Assembly (NCBI GenBank): GCA_005893365.1
Contig: VBPB01000199.1
Location: forward strand, 5,387 to 12,283
DNA length: 6,897 bases
Reading direction: 5' to 3'
Source: Candidatus Eiseniibacteriota bacterium
GTDB lineage: Bacteria; Eisenbacteria; RBG-16-71-46
Numbering within the stretch: the first letter of the stretch is position 1; each line of letters starts with the position of its first letter. A model generated the notes under the pieces. It was not told where the DNA came from and did no database searches. It saw only the letters and a list, made by a program, of their open reading frames with translations. Of the stretch, positions 5,625 to 6,897 are shown in pieces. Both the position numbers and the translations under genes were made by a program.

Positions 5625-6897
5625 GACTCGCGACCGTTCCCGGGAGGACTGGCTCAAGGCCGCCCGCCTGGCGCTGCTCCACCGCGGGGCCGCGGGCGTG
5701 CGGGTCGAGGTGCTGGCGCGGGCCCTCGGCGTCACCAAGGGGAGCTTCTACTGGCATTTTCACGACCGGCGCGAGCTGATGGAGGCGCTGCTCCGGGAAT
5801 GGGAGGAGGAGACCCGCCTGCTGACCGAGGCCCTGAAGAGCACCGACCCGCGCGGCGCGATCCTGTCGGTGATCGAGCGGCTGGCCCACACGACCCGGAC
5901 CAGCGAGCGCGGGGAATCCCCGTCCGACGCGGCGATCTTCGCCTGGGCCGCGACCGACCGCCACGTGGCCCTGCGGGCCAACCGCGCCGAGCGCGAGCGC
6001 ATGGCGCTGCTGCGCCGGCTCACCGGCAAGCGGGACCTGTCGGACCTCTTCTACTACGCCTACCACGGCTTCCTGCTGCGCCGGCGGCGCGTGCCGGCCG
6101 CGGCCGGCGACTTCGCCATCATCGCGCGCCTGGCCCGGCGCGCGTTCGTGCGGTCCCGGGCCACCCGCCGTCCCAAGGCGGCGCGGCTCGCGGGCCTGCT
6201 CGGCCTGATGCTGGCCGCGGGCCTGCTGCACGGGTGCACGACGATGCGCATCCTGCGGCACCGGGATCCGGCCGCGGACCGGCCCCGCACGCTGTTCCCT
6301 CAGCGGGTCGTCCACCGCGCCGAGCGGCCGTGGCCGCTCATCCCCGCCGCGCGGCCGCGCACCGACCTCGACACGGTGATGGTGCGCGACGCGGACCTCC
6401 AGATGCGGCCGTTCGCCGATTATCTCGCGCGGCGCCACGTGCGCGCCTTCATCGTCGTGCGCGACGACACCGTGCTCTACGAGCGTTACGCCGAGGGCTA
6501 CGGCCCCGCCACGCTGTCGAGCGCCTTCTCGGTGACGAAGTCCGTGACCTCGGCCCTGCTGGGCCTGGCGCTGGAGCAGGGCGCGATCCACAGCCTGGAC
6601 GACAGCGTGACCCGCTACGTGCCGGAGCTGGCGGCGAACCCCGCCTACCGGGGCGTGACGCTGCGCCATCTGCTGGGGATGACGTCGGGGGTGGCGTACA
6701 CCCGCACCAACGGCCACGCCTGGCACGACCTGCATTCGGACGACGCGCGGTTCTTCTACAGCCGCGACTTCGAGCGGGCGCTGCGCGGCCAGCGGCGGGA
6801 AGACCCGCCGGGGTTGCGCTGGGCGTACAAGGACAGCGACGCGATTCTAATGGGCTGGGTGCTCGCCCGCGCCACCGGACACACGGTCGCCGAGCAG
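5620..6897 (+). CDS. TetR-family repressor fused to a class C beta-lactamase-like serine hydrolase (3' truncated)
   Basis: One uninterrupted frame of 426 codons runs to the window end. Residues 1-60 are a TetR DNA-binding domain: the helix-turn-helix is at about 29-49, with 'ALGVTKGSFYWHF' typical of the family. Residues 60-175 are helical and fit a TetR ligand-binding domain. An Arg/Lys-rich stretch (174-189), a hydrophobic segment (190-203, LAGLLGLMLAAGLL) and Cys206 after L-H-G resemble a lipoprotein signal and lipobox. From 207 the sequence is a serine hydrolase: S304-V-T-K307 is the SxxK nucleophile motif, 'RGVTLRHLLGMTSGV' is a family hallmark, and Y403-K-D-S-D with 'ILMGWVLARATG' corresponds to the YxN/YxS region, closest to NylB-like hydrolases. 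The C-terminal motif lies beyond the window. TetR proteins are normally about 190-200 residues and the hydrolase normally separate, so this is either a true membrane-tethered fusion or the loss of a stop codon. No ribosome-binding site is seen; GTG 6148 is a possible internal hydrolase start. Confidence 0.8.
   Translation, partial: MVTRDRSREDWLKAARLALLHRGAAGVRVEVLARALGVTKGSFYWHFHDRRELMEALLREWEEETRLLTEALKSTDPRGAILSVIERLAHTTRTSERGESPSDAAIFAWAATDRHVALRANRAERERMALLRRLTGKRDLSDLFYYAYHGFLLRRRRVPAAAGDFAIIARLARRAFVRSRATRRPKAARLAGLLGLMLAAGLLHGCTTMRILRHRDPAADRPRTLFPQRVVHRAERPWPLIPAARPRTDLDTVMVRDADLQMRPFADYLARRHVRAFIVVRDDTVLYERYAEGYGPATLSSAFSVTKSVTSALLGLALEQGAIHSLDDSVTRYVPELAANPAYRGVTLRHLLGMTSGVAYTRTNGHAWHDLHSDDARFFYSRDFERALRGQRREDPPGLRWAYKDSDAILMGWVLARATGHTVAEQ

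Noticed and set aside
5364..5738. N-terminal extension of the secreted peptidase frame (125 codons more, start at 5738)
   Set aside because: It is Arg/Pro-rich with no domain, overlaps the start of the TetR gene on the other strand, and the signal peptide plus ribosome-binding site mark ATG 5363 as the start.
6206..6210. TGATG overlap (TGA in the next frame, ATG 6208) as a hidden TetR stop and hydrolase start
   Set aside because: It would need a frameshift earlier in the TetR part, and a start at ATG 6208 leaves a signal with no basic n-region. Kept only as a possibility if reads show an indel upstream.
5422..6735. Long - strand open frame opposite the TetR-hydrolase gene
   Set aside because: It is a Gly/Arg/His-rich shadow without domains; the + strand frame carries clear TetR and serine hydrolase motifs.

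Overview
The window is uniformly GC-rich (about 70% or more by eye), with GC-biased third codon positions and compact genes. It reads as chromosomal DNA from a high-GC, probably uncultivated Gram-negative-type bacterium: it carries an exported c-type cytochrome, a Sec signal peptide and a lipobox. Gemmatimonadota, Eisenbacteria or Rokubacteria-like lineages would fit, but the sequence alone cannot place it. I see no tRNA, rRNA, CRISPR array, insertion sequence or integrase.

Left part (1-2500, all + strand). First comes the 3' end of an unidentified gene, closed by a strong GC hairpin. Next is an exported diheme cytochrome c built from two duplicated domains. After a 134-bp gap with a weak promoter there is a tight two-gene unit: a CysO/MoaD-type sulfur-carrier protein ending in Gly-Gly, and, 2 nt after its stop, a beta-propeller protein of the BNR/Asp-box type. 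The Shine-Dalgarno of the second gene is written in the Gly-Gly codons of the first. The propeller gene is broken by a frameshift near 2077. A 15-bp hairpin then separates it from a convergent gene.

Middle (2559-5363, - strand). One large gene encodes a secreted 934-residue protein: TPR-like repeats, a central HExxH zinc-peptidase domain, then more TPR-like repeats.

Right part (5364-6897). A 256-bp intergenic region lies between this gene and a divergent + strand gene. Its right end holds a well-formed promoter (TTGACA-N17-TACCAT) flanked by two copies of a 20-bp operator, ACCATACG-N4-CGTATGGT, centred exactly 40 bp apart. The second copy covers the start codon, and the predicted transcript would be almost leaderless. 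The gene it drives is the most unusual item. It begins as a TetR-family repressor and continues, without any stop codon, through a hydrophobic lipoprotein-type segment into a class C beta-lactamase/6-aminohexanoate-hydrolase-like serine hydrolase that runs off the window end. If real, it is a one-protein link between a DNA-binding domain and an extracytoplasmic SxxK hydrolase. A lost stop codon or an assembly error must be excluded first, because the propeller gene shows that small indels occur in this sequence.
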